From: Candidatus Intricatilinea gracilis
GTDB lineage: Bacteria > Pseudomonadota > Gammaproteobacteria > Burkholderiales > Burkholderiaceae_C
Reading direction: 5' to 3'
Length of the DNA: 64,000 nt
Assembly (NCBI GenBank): GCA_016702605.1
Contig: JADJDQ010000023.1
Coordinates: forward strand, 1-64,000
Positions 26,558-35,670 of this stretch are shown piece by piece (the stretch's first letter is position 1; every line of letters begins with the position of its first letter). The position numbers were made by a program, and so were the translations under genes. Below the pieces are notes generated by a model. It searched no databases, had not been told where the DNA came from, and saw only the letters and a list, made by a program, of their open reading frames with translations.

Positions 26558-27025
26558 TCAGCGGTAGATGCCAACACCGACCAGGCCGTCGCCGCCGGGG
26601 GTCTTGCGCACATAGGTCGACTTGCCTTCGACCTTCTTCGTCAGCGGGTTGGCCCACTCGTAGTCGACCCAGCCCGGGCCCTTGGCCACCGTGTCCATCA
26701 TGGCGGCGTAGATGAGTTTGCCGCTGGCGTCCTTCATGTTGCTCATGTCGCGTCCGACCAGCTTGTCGTTGGCGCCATTGCCCCGGAAGGTGCCTTTCAG
26801 GTCGAACAGGATCACGTACAGGTCTTTCTTCGTCCAGTTCGCCTTGTCGCTGGTGAAGTCCTTGGCGGCCTTCTCGAATCCGACCTTCTTGAGGTGTTCG
26901 AAGGCGGCGTCGGTCATGGCCTTGGCTTCGTCCTTGCTGCCACGTTCGTCGGCCTGGGCGACGGGAACAAGGCTGAGCGCTGCGGCCGTAGCCAGGATGA
27001 GGGTGAACAGATGACGACGATGCAT
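26558..27025 (-). CDS. Secreted single-Cache (sCache_2) domain protein
   Basis: 155 residues from the ATG at 27025, chosen because it begins a clear signal peptide (MHRRHLFTLILATAAALSLV, cleavage after VAQA). The mature part is a small-molecule-sensing single Cache domain (DLYVILFDLKGTFRGNGAND, GWVDYEWANPLTKKVEGKS, YVRKT), as found outside the membrane in chemoreceptors. It has no membrane or signalling part, so it may be a periplasmic ligand-binding partner. The chemoreceptor gene directly downstream supports a chemotaxis role. Confidence 0.85.
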   Translation of the reverse strand: MHRRHLFTLILATAAALSLVPVAQADERGSKDEAKAMTDAAFEHLKKVGFEKAAKDFTSDKANWTKKDLYVILFDLKGTFRGNGANDKLVGRDMSNMKDASGKLIYAAMMDTVAKGPGWVDYEWANPLTKKVEGKSTYVRKTPGGDGLVGVGIYR

Positions 27026-27196
27026 CTCGGGCTCCAGGTGAAATGTCGATGAGTGGAGCCCTTGAACGACGTGACAGCCGGGGCTCGGCGGCTCGGCGCA
27101 GATCTTTGCACCCACACGTCGCCGTCATCCGCTGATGTGGGGCGGCGAATGCAGCCAATTCGACGGCGTGCCGGCGCACGCGAAGCTCGCTCGAGC

Positions 27197-27610
27197 TCAG
27201 CCCAGCGGCGCCATGCCCAGCCGCGCCCGTGCCGCATCACAGGCCGAATCACCGCGCCCCAGCGGAGCGAGCAGGCCGAACTCGCGGCACGGTGATGGCC
27301 GCCATTCGTGAATGGCGCAACTCACACGTTGGCCCACCTGGCCGGTGAGGGCGGCGCAACGTGGCGGCTGGTGATCGGTGCCGCGCAGGCGTGCCAGCGT
27401 CGAGGTGAGTGGCAGGGCCAGGCCGTCGGGCACACAACCGCCTTGGCTTTGCAGCTCTTCGACGGCGAAGTCGACCCGCAGGCTGGCGCAGCAAGCGCCG
27501 CAGCTCTGGCAGGGATTGGTGGACGGGGTTGATACGTTGCCAGCAGGTGTCGGCACTGTCGCTGTCGCTGGTGCTGACCCTGACCCTGACGTCGACCTTG
27601 CCTGTGCCAT
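27197..27610 (-). CDS. YkgJ-family cysteine-cluster protein
   Basis: 137 residues. The motif PCQSCGACCASLRVDF (CxxCxxCC) plus later Cys residues (CAAL, CAIHEWRPSPCREF) is that of the YkgJ/UPF0153 zinc- or iron-chelating family, thought to bind a metal or Fe-S cluster. The first 30 residues are low-complexity. It starts 34 bases after the psd stop on the same strand. Function of the family is unproven. Confidence 0.85.
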   Translation of the reverse strand: MAQARSTSGSGSAPATATVPTPAGNVSTPSTNPCQSCGACCASLRVDFAVEELQSQGGCVPDGLALPLTSTLARLRGTDHQPPRCAALTGQVGQRVSCAIHEWRPSPCREFGLLAPLGRGDSACDAARARLGMAPLG

Positions 27611-27644
27611 GGCGTGTTGCCGCTGTCGCTTGTGCCCGCTGTGC

Positions 27645-28508
27645 TCAGCCGCCCACGCGTTGCGCCATCACCTCGCCCAGGCGTATCGGCCGGGCCGGCT
27701 CCCAGGCCGGGTTGAACGCCAGGGTGCCCCGTGCGCTGGCCTTGGGAAACAACATCACCACGGTCGAGCCGAGCAGGAAACGGCCCATCTCGTCGCCCTG
27801 TTTCAGGCTCACGTCCTGATCGGTGTACGACCAGTTGCGCACCTTGCCCGGCCGCGGCGGGTTGACCACCCCGTGCCACACCGTGGCCATGCTGCCGACG
27901 ATGGTGGCGCCCACCAGCACCAGCACGAAGGGCCCGTCCGCGCCCTCGAAGACACACACGACCCGCTCGTTGCGGGCGAACAGGCCGGGCACACCACGCG
28001 CCGTGGTCGGGTTGACCGAAAACAGCTCACCCGGCACGTGGATCATGCGCAGCAGCTTGCCGGCGCAGGGCATGTGGATGCGGTGGTAATCGCGCGGGCT
28101 CAGGTAGAGCGTGGCGAAAAAACCGTTGTGGAACTGAGCGGCCAGCGCGGCGTCACCACCCACCAGCGCCGTGGCGCTGTAGTCGTGGGCCTTGGCCTGA
28201 AAGATCTGCTCACCGTCGATGCGGCCGAACTGGCTGATGGCACCGTCCACCGGGCAGATCAGCTCGGCCTGGGCCAGCGGCCGGGCGCCGGGTTTGAGCG
28301 CGCGGGTGAAGAACTCGTTGAAGGTCGGGTAGCTGGCGAGGTCGGGGTTGGCCGCCTCGTCCATGTTCACGCCGTAACGTTGGACGAATCGCTGGATCAG
28401 CGTGGTGGTGAGGCCGCCCCAGCGTGCACCCGCAGCCCAACCCGCCAGCGAGGTGAGTGCCTGCTTGGGCAACAGGTATTGCGGCAGGACGGCAAGGCGA
28501 TCGGACAC
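27645..28508 (-). CDS. psd: Phosphatidylserine decarboxylase proenzyme
   Basis: 287 residues with a GTG start at 28508 and a GAGG ribosome site about eight bases upstream. It converts phosphatidylserine to phosphatidylethanolamine at the inner membrane. The self-cleavage site LGST (~246-249) gives the pyruvoyl prosthetic group at Ser248. Other family motifs: NEFFTRALKPGARP, CPVDGAISQFG, YHRIHMPCAG (catalytic His region) and GELFSVNPTT. Length matches class I bacterial enzymes. Followed by the YkgJ-type gene. Confidence 0.95.
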   Translation of the reverse strand: MSDRLAVLPQYLLPKQALTSLAGWAAGARWGGLTTTLIQRFVQRYGVNMDEAANPDLASYPTFNEFFTRALKPGARPLAQAELICPVDGAISQFGRIDGEQIFQAKAHDYSATALVGGDAALAAQFHNGFFATLYLSPRDYHRIHMPCAGKLLRMIHVPGELFSVNPTTARGVPGLFARNERVVCVFEGADGPFVLVLVGATIVGSMATVWHGVVNPPRPGKVRNWSYTDQDVSLKQGDEMGRFLLGSTVVMLFPKASARGTLAFNPAWEPARPIRLGEVMAQRVGG

Positions 28509-28586
28509 GGGTGCACCTCAGGGCTGGCGAAGACGGCCGCGAGTGTATCGAGCCGTGTCGATGTCAGGCTGGCGCCTCGCCACGAG

Positions 28587-30632
28587 TCAGAGGCCACGTT
28601 TGGCCTTGGTCAGCAAGGTGGTGACTTCGGTCGAGATGTCGGCAAAGCGTGAGCCTGAGCCGATCAGCCGTTCGGCGTCGGCATATCTGCCGGCATTGAT
28701 CTGCCTGGCCACCTGGCCGGCGTTCTGGTGGAACTCGGCGTGTTTGGTCACCAGTTCGCCGAACAGCGGCCGGTGGCCCCACGCCACGCCGCCCGGTCCG
28801 TGCACCCACTGTCCGAGCGGGCAGCGGTCGTCACGGCAGATGGTGTCGGCGTCGAGCTTGCCTTGGTCGGCGATGGCCTTGCGCAGCTTGACCTTCCACT
28901 GCCGGTGGGCCTGGATGGCGGCGTCGAAATCGAAGTTGTCGACGTGTGTGACCACCTCGGCCTGCGCCAGCACTGCACCCGCCGGCAGGCGGAAGTTCGA
29001 CACCTCCTCGGCCAGGTGATGCGCCTGGTCCTTCATGGCTGCCGCGGCCGCTGCGGTCTGTTCGACCAGCGCGGCGTTCTGCTGCGTCATGCGGTCGAGT
29101 TCCTGCACAGCCTGGCCGATCTGGCCGATGCCCAGGCTTTGCTCGCGTGCGCCGGTGGCCACCTCACCCAGCAGGTGGTCGACCTGCTGCGACGACACCA
29201 CGATGTCCTCGATCGTCGTGCCCGCCTTGCGCACGACCCCCGTGCCAGCCTCGACCTGGTCGACGCTGCTGCCGATCAATGTCTTGATCTCGCGGGCGGC
29301 CTCGGCGCTGCGTTGCGCCAGCGTGCGGACCTCGCTGGCCACCACCGCGAAGCCACGACCCTGTTCGCCGGCTCGGGCCGCTTCGACGGCGGCGTTGAGC
29401 GCCAGGATATTGGTCTGGAAGGCGATCGAATCGATGGTGCCGATGATCTCGCCGATACGCGCCGACGAGGTGCGTATGCCCTCCATCGTCTGCACCACCT
29501 CGCGCATCACCCGTCCGCCTTCGGCCGCAGCTACGGCGTTGTGGCGCGCCACCGTCGAGGCCTGGGTGGTGTGTTCGAAGGTGCTCTTCACGGTCGACGA
29601 GATCTGCTCCATCGCCGCAGCGGATTGCTGCAGGCTGGCGGCGGCCTGTTCGGTGCGCGCCGACAGGTCCATCGCGCCGCTGGCGATCTCGCTGCTCGAG
29701 TGCACGATGTCATCGCTCGAGTGCCGCACCCGCAGCACCATGTCGCGCAGCGATTCCTGCATGGCGCGCAGCTCGAACATGAGTTGCGCCGCTTCGTCGC
29801 GGCCCCACGGCGAGGGTGACGTGGTGAGGTCACCCGAGGTCATGGCGCGCAGATGGCGGCGCGTCTCCTTGAGGCCACCGTCCATCACACGGTAGAAGCT
29901 CAGGAACAGGTAGCCTGCCACCAGCAGAGACAGTGTCATCACGGCGCCCAGCACGACCAGTTCGCGTTTCAGGACGTCGTGCAGGTCGTCGATGTACACG
30001 CCCGAGCCGACGATCCAGCCCCAGGGCGCAAAACCTTGAACATACGACAGCTTGTCCACCGGCTGCTTGCTGCCCGGGCGCGGCCATTGGTAGGACACGA
30101 AGCCCTTGCCATCCTTGCGCACCGTGTTCACGAAGGCGGTGAAGAACGCCAGGCCGTTCGGATCCTTCATGTCGGCGAGGTCCTGGCCATCCAGATCGGG
30201 CCGGGCCGCGTGCATGACCATGCGGGGCGTCATGTCGTTGATCCAGAAGTACTCGCCCTGGTCGTAGCGCATCTGTGCGATCAGCCGTTTGGCCGCGTCC
30301 TGGGCCTGCTCGCGGCTCAGGCGCCCGGCTTGTTCCTGCGCCTGCGCCCACACGATCGCGCCGTGGGCGATCTCGACATGCTGGCGCGTGGCGTCGCGGC
30401 GCGCCTGCAGCGCGTGGTCGGCCTGATTCCAGACTTGCCACCCGAGCAGGCCGGTCGTCGGCACCACGAAGGCCAGCGAGATGATCAGCGCCTTGGCCGC
30501 GAAATGCAGCCGGCGAAACAGCCGCACGCCCGGCGCCCATACGCCGTGATGGGCAAAAAAGCCCGTGTTGTTGTCCGACCTGGCCGGCAAGCGGGGGGCT
30601 GCGGCCACGAACGTCTGTTGCAGTTGCGACAT
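28587..30632 (-). CDS. Chemoreceptor with Cache sensor and C-terminal CZB zinc-binding domain
   Basis: 681 residues from the ATG at 30632, chosen because GGAG lies six bases upstream; an ATG four codons earlier lacks one. Order: cytoplasmic lead, membrane segment (~45-65, ALIISLAFVVPTTGLLGW), single Cache domain (~75-215, with GEYFWINDMTPRMVMHA), second membrane segment (~218-240), HAMP, methyl-accepting domain (~300-560) with the GIGQIGQAVQELDRMTQQ region, and a C-terminal chemoreceptor zinc-binding domain (~575-680) with His/Cys ligands (HRQWK, CPLGQWVHG, HAEFH). CZB domains sense zinc/HOCl and influence signalling. It may report redox or metal state. Confidence 0.92.
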   Translation of the reverse strand: MSQLQQTFVAAAPRLPARSDNNTGFFAHHGVWAPGVRLFRRLHFAAKALIISLAFVVPTTGLLGWQVWNQADHALQARRDATRQHVEIAHGAIVWAQAQEQAGRLSREQAQDAAKRLIAQMRYDQGEYFWINDMTPRMVMHAARPDLDGQDLADMKDPNGLAFFTAFVNTVRKDGKGFVSYQWPRPGSKQPVDKLSYVQGFAPWGWIVGSGVYIDDLHDVLKRELVVLGAVMTLSLLVAGYLFLSFYRVMDGGLKETRRHLRAMTSGDLTTSPSPWGRDEAAQLMFELRAMQESLRDMVLRVRHSSDDIVHSSSEIASGAMDLSARTEQAAASLQQSAAAMEQISSTVKSTFEHTTQASTVARHNAVAAAEGGRVMREVVQTMEGIRTSSARIGEIIGTIDSIAFQTNILALNAAVEAARAGEQGRGFAVVASEVRTLAQRSAEAAREIKTLIGSSVDQVEAGTGVVRKAGTTIEDIVVSSQQVDHLLGEVATGAREQSLGIGQIGQAVQELDRMTQQNAALVEQTAAAAAAMKDQAHHLAEEVSNFRLPAGAVLAQAEVVTHVDNFDFDAAIQAHRQWKVKLRKAIADQGKLDADTICRDDRCPLGQWVHGPGGVAWGHRPLFGELVTKHAEFHQNAGQVARQINAGRYADAERLIGSGSRFADISTEVTTLLTKAKRGL

Positions 30633-30900
30633 CGTCGACTCCATGAGGGTCTGGGCGCTCGGGCCGGTCCGGCTGGACATGCACCCGGCGCACCAACATG
30701 GGTCGATTCTCTCGACGGCGCCACCATGCTTGACCCGCATGTGACGGGGGTTTCGCCCTCATCTCGTGGCTCGGGCCGATGGGGGCGATACAGCAACGTC
30801 CAGGCTCATCCGGCAACCGGGTTGTGACATGGCGTGTTGGTGTTGGTGTGGCAGCGCCGCGACCGGCCGATGACACGGTCGTCGCCCCTTACCATGACTC

Positions 30901-32001
30901 ATGACCACCCACCGATACGACACACTCGATGCCCTGCGAGGGGTGGCCGCCGTCGTGGTGCTGCTGTTTCACCTGGCCACCAGGAAGATGGCACCGCCGC
31001 TGCTGCCCCACGGTTATCTGGCGGTCGACTTCTTCTTCATCCTCAGTGGTGTGGTGCTGGCCCATGCCTACGAAGCGCGCTTCGGCCACGGCCTGGACCT
31101 GCGTGGCTTCATCGTGCGCCGGGTGATCCGCCTTTACCCGCTGGTGCTGGCGGGGGCGGTGGTGGGGCTGGTGGTGCGGCTGGCGAGGTATCTGGCCGAC
31201 CCGGCGACGGTCGATCCACTCGGGCAGGTGCTGGTCGCCGGATTGCTCAATGCGGGCCTGGTGCCTATGCCTTATGGCAGCGAGCTCACGGGGCGGTCGC
31301 TGTTTCCGACCGATGGCCCGCTGTGGAGCCTGTTCTTCGAGGTGCTCGCCAATCTGGCCTGGGTGACCTTGCTGGTGCGCCGCAAGACCGCAGTGCTGCT
31401 GCTGGTCCTGCTGGCCTCGGCCGTTCTTTACGCGGTCTGCATCCGGCACTACGGCACGGCCAACATCGGCTCGGACCGTGACACGTTTTTTGCCGCCCTG
31501 CCGCGTGTCACGTTCGGGTTTGTCGCCGGCGTGTTGCTCTACCGCCTGCGCCATCAGTTGATCCATCACCTGCGTCCACCCGGCGGCCCCTGGGTGGCGC
31601 CGGCGCTGGGTGCCTTGCTGGTCGTTGCATTGATGCCGGCACCGTCGGCCGTCTGGGACATGGCCTGTGTCTTCGTGATCCTGCCGGCCGTCGTCGCGCT
31701 GGGCCTGGCGCCAGCCACGGTGCCGTCACCGAAAGGCGCTGCTGCTGTACTCGGCAGGCTCTCGTATCCGCTGTATGTGCTGCATTACCCGGTGCTGGTG
31801 GCAGTGATCGAGATCGCACGGACGCAGTTCCCCACCGTGTCGCGTGATCTGGTCGGACTGGCTGCCATGGCTGCAGCACTTGTGGTGGCGTGGGTCGCGC
31901 TCGTGGTCTACGACGAGCCGGTCAGGGCCGCACTGTCACGGCGCCTGTTGGCCGGTCAGGGCCGTCGATCAACCACTGCGATGCCGACTTCCGTCGTCTG
32001 A
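30901..32001 (+). CDS. Acyltransferase-3 family membrane protein
   Basis: 366 residues with about ten membrane segments. The N-terminus YDTLDALRGVAAVVVLLFHL (with the catalytic His of the R/H motif) and GYLAVDFFFILSGVVLAHAY are signatures of family 3 acyltransferases (OafA/ExoZ/NodX type), which O-acetylate or succinylate surface sugars using cytoplasmic acyl-CoA. Substrate unknown; the exopolysaccharide locus 10 kb away is a candidate. Monocistronic between two divergent/convergent chemoreceptor genes. Confidence 0.9.
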   Translation: MTTHRYDTLDALRGVAAVVVLLFHLATRKMAPPLLPHGYLAVDFFFILSGVVLAHAYEARFGHGLDLRGFIVRRVIRLYPLVLAGAVVGLVVRLARYLADPATVDPLGQVLVAGLLNAGLVPMPYGSELTGRSLFPTDGPLWSLFFEVLANLAWVTLLVRRKTAVLLLVLLASAVLYAVCIRHYGTANIGSDRDTFFAALPRVTFGFVAGVLLYRLRHQLIHHLRPPGGPWVAPALGALLVVALMPAPSAVWDMACVFVILPAVVALGLAPATVPSPKGAAAVLGRLSYPLYVLHYPVLVAVIEIARTQFPTVSRDLVGLAAMAAALVVAWVALVVYDEPVRAALSRRLLAGQGRRSTTAMPTSVV

Positions 32002-32117
32002 CTAGCACCGTCAGGCAAGACACTGCGCCGGGACATGGCCAGGCCTCAGCCCGGCGAAGTACTGCATGTGTCAGTGCAGCGTCGCGCTCGACATCGCCGC
32101 GACACACCGTTCATTCA

Positions 32118-33647
32118 CTAGCGTGCCGCCTCGATGCGGAAGCTGTCGACCGCCTCGCGCAGCCGGCGCGAGCGGGACTGCAGCCCCTGGGCCGCCGCGG
32201 CACCCTGGTCGGCCAGTGCGGCGTTTTCGCGCGTCATCTGTTCCAGATCGAGCAAGGTGGCACTCACCTGCTGGATGCCGGTGCTCTGGTCGGCCGTGGC
32301 ATGGGCAATCTCGGCCACCAGCGTCGACACGCGGTCGATCACCGCCTGCAGGTCGTCCATCGTCGCGCCAGCATCGGCCACCAGCTTGGCGCCGCCGGCT
32401 GCGCTGGCCACCGATGCGTCGATGAGTGTCTTGATCTCGCGTGCGGCCTGGGCCGAACGTTGCGCCAGGATGCGCACCTCACCCGCCACCACGGCAAAAC
32501 CGCGGCCCTGTTCACCGGCGCGTGCCGCTTCGACCGCGGCATTGAGCGCCAGGATGTTGGTCTGGAAGGCGATGCCGTCGATCACGCTGGTGATGTCGCC
32601 GATCTTGCGCGATGAGGCATGGATGTCCTGCATCGCACCCACCACATTGCCCACCACCGCTCCACCGCGCACGGCACCGGCACGTGCGTCTGCTGCGAGC
32701 TTGTTGGCCGCCTGTGCCGAGCCGGCGGTGGTCTTCACGTTGGTGGTGATCTGCTCCATCGACGCCGTGGTCTGCCGCAGGCTGCTTGCGCCTTGTTCGG
32801 TGCGGCTGGACAGGTCCTGATGGCCGCGCGCGATGTCGTTCGACGCGCTGGCCAGGCCTTCGGTGTTGTCGCGCACTTCGGTCACGATGCGGCGCAAGGC
32901 CAGCTCCATGCCCACCAGTTCGGCCATCACGCCGCAGCTGCCGTTCACCGCCGCGGTGAGGTCGCCCCCGGCGAGCTGGCGCAAGGCGATGCGGGCTTCG
33001 TGGGGCTCGCCGCCGATTTCTAGTCGCAAGGTGCGACGCGCCAGCAGCGTGAAGGCGGTGGACGCGGCAACCGCCACCAGCGCCAGCACCAGCGCCGTGC
33101 CTATGACCTGGCGCGCCGCTCGGCCGGTGTCGAGCTGTGTGGCCTGCGCGCGTGCCCGCGCCTGCTCGAGTTGTTCGAGCAAGCGGGCCTTCAGCGCGCG
33201 CCAGGCGGGTGTCTCCTGGCTGTTGATGAGGCGTATGGCTGCGGACGGGTCCTGCTCGAGCAGATCGAGCACCTGCGCCTGCGCCCGGCGATGGGTGTCG
33301 CGCAGCGCCTGCAGGCCGGCCAGCTTGTCCACCAGCGCGGCGTCCGCCGCTGCAGCACCTTCGCGCGCCTGGATCGCCGCCTGGTCGTAGGCCTTGGCGG
33401 CAGCGTCGAGGTTGTCGTAGGCCTTCCTGTTGGCCGGGTCGAGCACGATGTTGCGCAGGGCCTGGCCCATCTGCAGGCCCTGGGCGTACATCTCCGACAG
33501 GCCCTGGCTGTACTTCTGCTCGCTGCCCAGGAAACGTTCGAAGCTGTCGCGGATCTGCAGCATGCCCCAGAGCCCCGTGGCCAGTGCGGCGCAGAACAAC
33601 ACGGCGGGTATCACCGCATACAGCACCATCCGGTGGGTGAATTTCAT
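32118..33647 (-). CDS. Methyl-accepting chemotaxis protein
   Basis: 509 residues from the ATG at 33647, preceded by GGGAGT. First membrane segment ~9-31 (MVLYAVIPAVLFCAALATGL), helical periplasmic four-helix-bundle sensor (~35-185, with DPANRKAYDNLDAAAKAYDQ), second membrane segment (~190-210), HAMP and signalling domain with the conserved tip around residue 365 (GIAFQTNILALNAAVEAARA). Third chemoreceptor in ~9 kb. Ligand unknown. Confidence 0.93.
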   Translation of the reverse strand: MKFTHRMVLYAVIPAVLFCAALATGLWGMLQIRDSFERFLGSEQKYSQGLSEMYAQGLQMGQALRNIVLDPANRKAYDNLDAAAKAYDQAAIQAREGAAAADAALVDKLAGLQALRDTHRRAQAQVLDLLEQDPSAAIRLINSQETPAWRALKARLLEQLEQARARAQATQLDTGRAARQVIGTALVLALVAVAASTAFTLLARRTLRLEIGGEPHEARIALRQLAGGDLTAAVNGSCGVMAELVGMELALRRIVTEVRDNTEGLASASNDIARGHQDLSSRTEQGASSLRQTTASMEQITTNVKTTAGSAQAANKLAADARAGAVRGGAVVGNVVGAMQDIHASSRKIGDITSVIDGIAFQTNILALNAAVEAARAGEQGRGFAVVAGEVRILAQRSAQAAREIKTLIDASVASAAGGAKLVADAGATMDDLQAVIDRVSTLVAEIAHATADQSTGIQQVSATLLDLEQMTRENAALADQGAAAAQGLQSRSRRLREAVDSFRIEAAR

Positions 33648-33944
33648 GATGAGTACTCCCGCTTGGGTGTTGCCAACGGTCTGTCTGGGAAATGGCCCTT
33701 GAAGATTCTTGTCTCCGCTGGCTCGTGTGATGACCCCAGAAGCACGTCGATCACCGCCCAACTCGTCGCATGCATAGCCTGCTCGCCGGCCACTGCGGCT
33801 GACCGGAGCCAATCACCGGGCAAGGTGTCGGGTGCCGGGCGGCTGCCCTGTCATCGGCCGGCCAGGCACAGCGGTCGATTTCGCTGGCCCGAGGCGAGCC
33901 GCCCGCGTCGCACCCCGACAAGTTGCAGGCCCGAAGGGTCGTGA

Positions 33945-35300
33945 CTAGAGCGTGTGCGTCGACAGGTGCTCGGGCACCTGCACGTTCCAGCCCAGTTCAT
34001 CCTTGATCCGCAGGCGCAAGGTGTCCGCGGCCCCGGGTTCACCGTGCACGACGAACACCTTAGCTGGTGGCGACGTGAAGCCCTGCATCCAGTGCATCAG
34101 GCCCTGGGCGTCGGCATGGCCCGAGTAGCCTTCGATCTGGCTCACCGACGCCTTGACGGGGACATACTCGCCGTGGATCTTCACCTCGGTTGCACCGGCC
34201 ACGAGCTTGGCGCCGCGGGTGCCCGCCACCTGGAAGCCGGGGAAGGCGATGTGGTTGCGGCCATCCGGCGCCATCGTCTTGAGGTGATGCAGCACACGCC
34301 CGCCGGTGGCCATGCCGCTGGCGGAAATGATCACGCAGGGGTAACGCGAGCGCGTGAGGCGTTCGGATTGCTGCGGTGTCGCGATCATCCTGATGTCGTC
34401 ACTCAGTGCGCTGGCCTGCCGCGAAGTCAGCCGCATGAGCCGGTGATGACGCTGGTAGAGCGCAGTCGCCTGGATGGCCATCGGGCTGTCCAGGAAGATC
34501 GGCATCTCGCGCGGTATCCGGTCGGACGAGCGCAGCTTTTGCAAGCTGTGCAGCAGCGCCTGCACCCGTCCGACCGCGAACGAGGGCAGCAGCACGCGGC
34601 CTCCTCGGCCGACCGTCTCCCGGATGATCCGGCCGAGTTGTTCGTCGACATCGCTGGCCGGATGCAGCCGGTCGCCGTAGGTGGACTCGACGAGCAGGAC
34701 GTCGGCCTGCGCGATCCGCTGCGGTGGCGGCATCAACACGTCGTCATCGCGGCCCAGGTCGCCGGAGTACACCAGCGTCGCCTCGCTGCTGCGCAGCGTG
34801 ACGGCCGACGCGCCCATGAGATGGCCGACGGGCGTCAGCGATACCCGCACACGTCCCACCAATACCTCGCGCCCCGCCGGGATCGGTGTGATCTTGGCGA
34901 CCGCGCGCCTGGCGTCGGCCAGGGTGTACAGCGGCATGGCTTTGGGATGTTTCGAGTAACCGTACCTGTTGGCGCGGCGCGCGTCTTCTTCCTGCAACTT
35001 GGCGCTGTCCAGCAGCAGCACCTCGCACAGGTCGCGGGTGGCCGGCGAGGCATACACGGGGCCGGTATAGCCCTGCTTCACCAGTGAGGGCAGGTAGCCG
35101 CTGTGATCCAGGTGGGCGTGGCTGATCACGACGGCATCGAGCGTTTCGACAGGCGCGGGGAAGGGCTCCCAGTTGCGTTCACGCAGGACCTTGAAGCCCT
35201 GGAAGAGTCCGCAGTCGAGCAGAACTTGCTGACCATCCGCGGTGACCAAGTGCCTGGAGCCGGTCACGGTGTCGGCGGCGCCTAGGAAGCTGACTTGCAT
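33945..35300 (-). CDS. Metallo-beta-lactamase/beta-CASP hydrolase (RNase-like)
   Basis: 451 residues, cytoplasmic. The metallo-beta-lactamase signature SHAHLDHSGY (~60-69) with further ligands in TPVGHLMGA and YSGDLGRD, then a beta-CASP insert (LPSFAVGRVQALLHSLQKL, ISASGMATGGR) and the terminal YSGHADAQGL and VFVVHGEPGA motifs. This is the CPSF73/YsH1-like group of RNA endo/exonucleases (COG1236); a role in RNA processing is likely, though substrate is unproven. Single gene. Confidence 0.92.
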   Translation of the reverse strand: MQVSFLGAADTVTGSRHLVTADGQQVLLDCGLFQGFKVLRERNWEPFPAPVETLDAVVISHAHLDHSGYLPSLVKQGYTGPVYASPATRDLCEVLLLDSAKLQEEDARRANRYGYSKHPKAMPLYTLADARRAVAKITPIPAGREVLVGRVRVSLTPVGHLMGASAVTLRSSEATLVYSGDLGRDDDVLMPPPQRIAQADVLLVESTYGDRLHPASDVDEQLGRIIRETVGRGGRVLLPSFAVGRVQALLHSLQKLRSSDRIPREMPIFLDSPMAIQATALYQRHHRLMRLTSRQASALSDDIRMIATPQQSERLTRSRYPCVIISASGMATGGRVLHHLKTMAPDGRNHIAFPGFQVAGTRGAKLVAGATEVKIHGEYVPVKASVSQIEGYSGHADAQGLMHWMQGFTSPPAKVFVVHGEPGAADTLRLRIKDELGWNVQVPEHLSTHTL

Positions 35301-35670
35301 GGCAATACCCCGAGTGGCCGTCAGCCATGCCTGCGTGCCCTGGCTGACTGAGGTGGAGAAGCTCCTGCCAGCTCACTGTGATCCGCGTCCTCGGGCTGCG
35401 TCGTGCGTTGCGTCAAGCCGCGCCCAGGCGCAGTGATGTGGTGGGCCTGCAGCTTGGGTCTCACGACGTCGACCGGACCCGGTCGCTCCCTCGCCCGGCC
35501 TCCTCTGGAGCAAGGTGTGCTCGACGCCGCGCGCGCCAGGTTGTACAGGCACCTGAGAGCCGAAGGCTGCCGTGCCCCTGCGTCTTGCCCGTGTTCTGGA
35601 CGCCTTGCCCTGTGGGCCTGCCGTAACGCGCGTTCAGCCGCAGTCGGCCGCGCCCGCCGTCCTGACCCGG
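35301..35670. other. Gene-free stretch upstream of beta-CASP gene
   Basis: I see no plausible gene, RNA, repeat or T-run terminator in these 370 bases between argH and the beta-CASP hydrolase gene (both minus strand). It presumably contains the argH transcript end and the hydrolase promoter. Confidence 0.4.

Noticed and set aside
24606..27179. 857-codon minus-strand open frame overlapping the chemoreceptor and Cache genes
   Set aside because: It is a different frame of the same strand through two genes with clear domains; its own product is Arg/Gly/Gln-rich without any domain.
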